23,887 bases of DNA from a virus: positions 1-23,887 of IMG/VR virus record IMGVR_UViG_3300017917_001331; one strand, given 5' to 3'. Of the stretch, positions 22,970 through 23,887 are shown piece after piece. Made by a program: the position numbers and the translations under genes. The notes below the pieces were generated by a model. The model was not told the DNA's origin and searched no databases. It saw only the letters and a list, made by a program, of their open reading frames with translations. Numbering within the stretch: position 1 is the stretch's first letter; each line of letters opens with the position of its first letter.

Positions 22970-23887
22970 ATGCTGAACACTGTTCAAGACTTCGTTAAAA
23001 CTATACTTCCTGCGAAACGTAAAACCACACCTAGCGGTTGGACCAGTTTCAACGCACCCTGTTGTGTACACAACGGGGAATCAGCAGATACCAGAGGTCG
23101 CGGCGGACTTACAGCAAACGCTGATGGTTCAGTCAGTTATCACTGTTTCAACTGTAACTTTAAAGCATCATATCAACCAGGTCGCCACCTAACATTCAAA
23201 TTCCGTAAACTCTTGCGCTGGTTAGGTGCTGACGAAAACGATGTCAAACGACTGGTAATTGAAGCAATTCGCATACGTGAACTTGTAGCTCCAGAGGAGC
23301 TTAAGGCAGAAGCAGAAGAAAAAATTGAATTCAAAGTTCGTGAACTACCTGAACATGCTCTAAGTTTTCAACAGTTCCTAAGTTTTCACTTATTAGATAA
23401 CTTTCAAAATGTTCCGCCACTTTTAGACACGGCAGTTGATTATGTTACTAGCCGTAAGATTGATAGAGAGAAATATGATTTTTATTGGACTGATAGTACT
23501 GAACATAGTCTACATCAACGTGTAATCATTCCTATGTATTGGGAAGGCAAGATCATTGGTTATACCAGTCGTGCTTTTGTAGACGGAGTTAAGCCAAAAT
23601 ACTACAGCAACTATGAACCCAACATGGTGTTTAACTTAAATAATCAATTACCAGATGCTAAGTTTGTCATAGTATGTGAAGGGCCATTTGATGCTATGAG
23701 CGTAGATGGTGTTGCTGTACTAAGCAATGACTGTAGTGAAACACAAGCAGATATTATCGAAAGCCTAGGTCGTGAAGTCATTGTAGTACCTGACGCAGAC
23801 AAAGCAGGCGCACAGTTAGTAAAACGTGCTATTGAATATGGCTGGAGTGTAAGTTTTCCTGTATGGCAAGAAACCTGTAAAGACATA
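22970..23887 (+). CDS. DNA primase, zinc ribbon plus TOPRIM (partial)
   Basis: The first 306 codons are present, and the frame is open at the window end. A CHC2-like zinc ribbon lies near the N-terminus: C31-x2-H34 and C59-x2-C62. A helical linker (about 80-150) follows, then a RVIIPMYWEGKIIGYTSRA strand-rich region. The TOPRIM core comes next, with the catalytic glutamate motif VCEGPFDAM (about 238-246) and the metal-binding PDADKAG (about 275-281). This order is that of phage primases that make RNA primers for lagging-strand synthesis. Initiation at ATG 22970 gives a natural N-terminus, though no Shine-Dalgarno is visible on the predicted transcript. It has its own promoter, marking a return from late virion genes to replication genes. 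Confidence 0.88.
   Translation, partial: MLNTVQDFVKTILPAKRKTTPSGWTSFNAPCCVHNGESADTRGRGGLTANADGSVSYHCFNCNFKASYQPGRHLTFKFRKLLRWLGADENDVKRLVIEAIRIRELVAPEELKAEAEEKIEFKVRELPEHALSFQQFLSFHLLDNFQNVPPLLDTAVDYVTSRKIDREKYDFYWTDSTEHSLHQRVIIPMYWEGKIIGYTSRAFVDGVKPKYYSNYEPNMVFNLNNQLPDAKFVIVCEGPFDAMSVDGVAVLSNDCSETQADIIESLGREVIVVPDADKAGAQLVKRAIEYGWSVSFPVWQETCKDI

Noticed and set aside
23644-23886. Minus-strand frame of 80 codons
   Set aside because: It lies antisense to the TOPRIM domain of the primase, whose motifs decide the coding strand.

Overview
The window looks like part of a tailed, lytic-style phage genome, probably a distant relative of the T4 supergroup (myovirus-like). The evidence is a UvsW-type helicase, a protein resembling the small clamp-loader subunit gp62, a zinc-ribbon/TOPRIM DNA primase, a free-standing GIY-YIG homing endonuclease, and an 11-kb block of tail-fibre/adhesin genes. 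Genes are tightly packed, with 1-4 base overlaps, and lie mostly on the plus strand. No tRNA, rRNA, CRISPR array or insertion sequence was seen. The host cannot be named from the sequence. Several promoters have bacterial sigma70-type -35/-10 boxes with a 17-base spacer.

Layout. (1) 1-1263: the end of one small gene, two more small membrane-protein genes, a minus-strand GIY-YIG/NUMOD3 endonuclease and a tiny minus-strand ORF. (2) 1276-3903: a self-contained operon with a sigma70-like promoter, two paralogous small membrane proteins, a full-length formate-tetrahydrofolate ligase (fhs) and a strong intrinsic terminator. (3) 3907-11434: a second operon with a sigma70-like promoter abutting its first start codon, followed by ten genes joined by overlaps or zero gaps. 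They encode a HARP-like protein, a molybdopterin (MopB) oxidoreductase-like protein, UvsW, three small unknowns, the gp62-like protein, a zinc-finger protein, a coiled-coil peptide and a miniature protein carrying the palm motifs of DnaE (DNA polymerase III alpha). A conserved-looking minus-strand gene converges on its end. (4) 11803-22925: virion genes, namely a small structural protein, two giant repeat-rich fibres (1312 and 1629 aa) and, between them, a glycine-rich adhesin resembling the ALK/LTK glycine-rich fold and a LamG/concanavalin-like lectin. (5) 22935-23887: a promoter and the first 306 codons of the primase, cut by the window end.

The most unusual content is metabolic. The phage carries fhs, which loads formate onto tetrahydrofolate. 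It also has an A+T-rich 4Fe-4S/molybdopterin oxidoreductase-like gene inserted without a seam between replication genes. The latter belongs to the architectural class of formate dehydrogenases but lacks an obvious Cys/Sec molybdenum ligand. A joint role in one-carbon/formate metabolism during infection is an inference. The two genes sit in neighbouring but separate transcription units. Other points of interest are two promoters predicted to give leaderless mRNAs, the DnaE-palm miniature, and the domain mix in the fibres (C1q-like, YadA-head-like, ALK/LTK-like, LamG-like).
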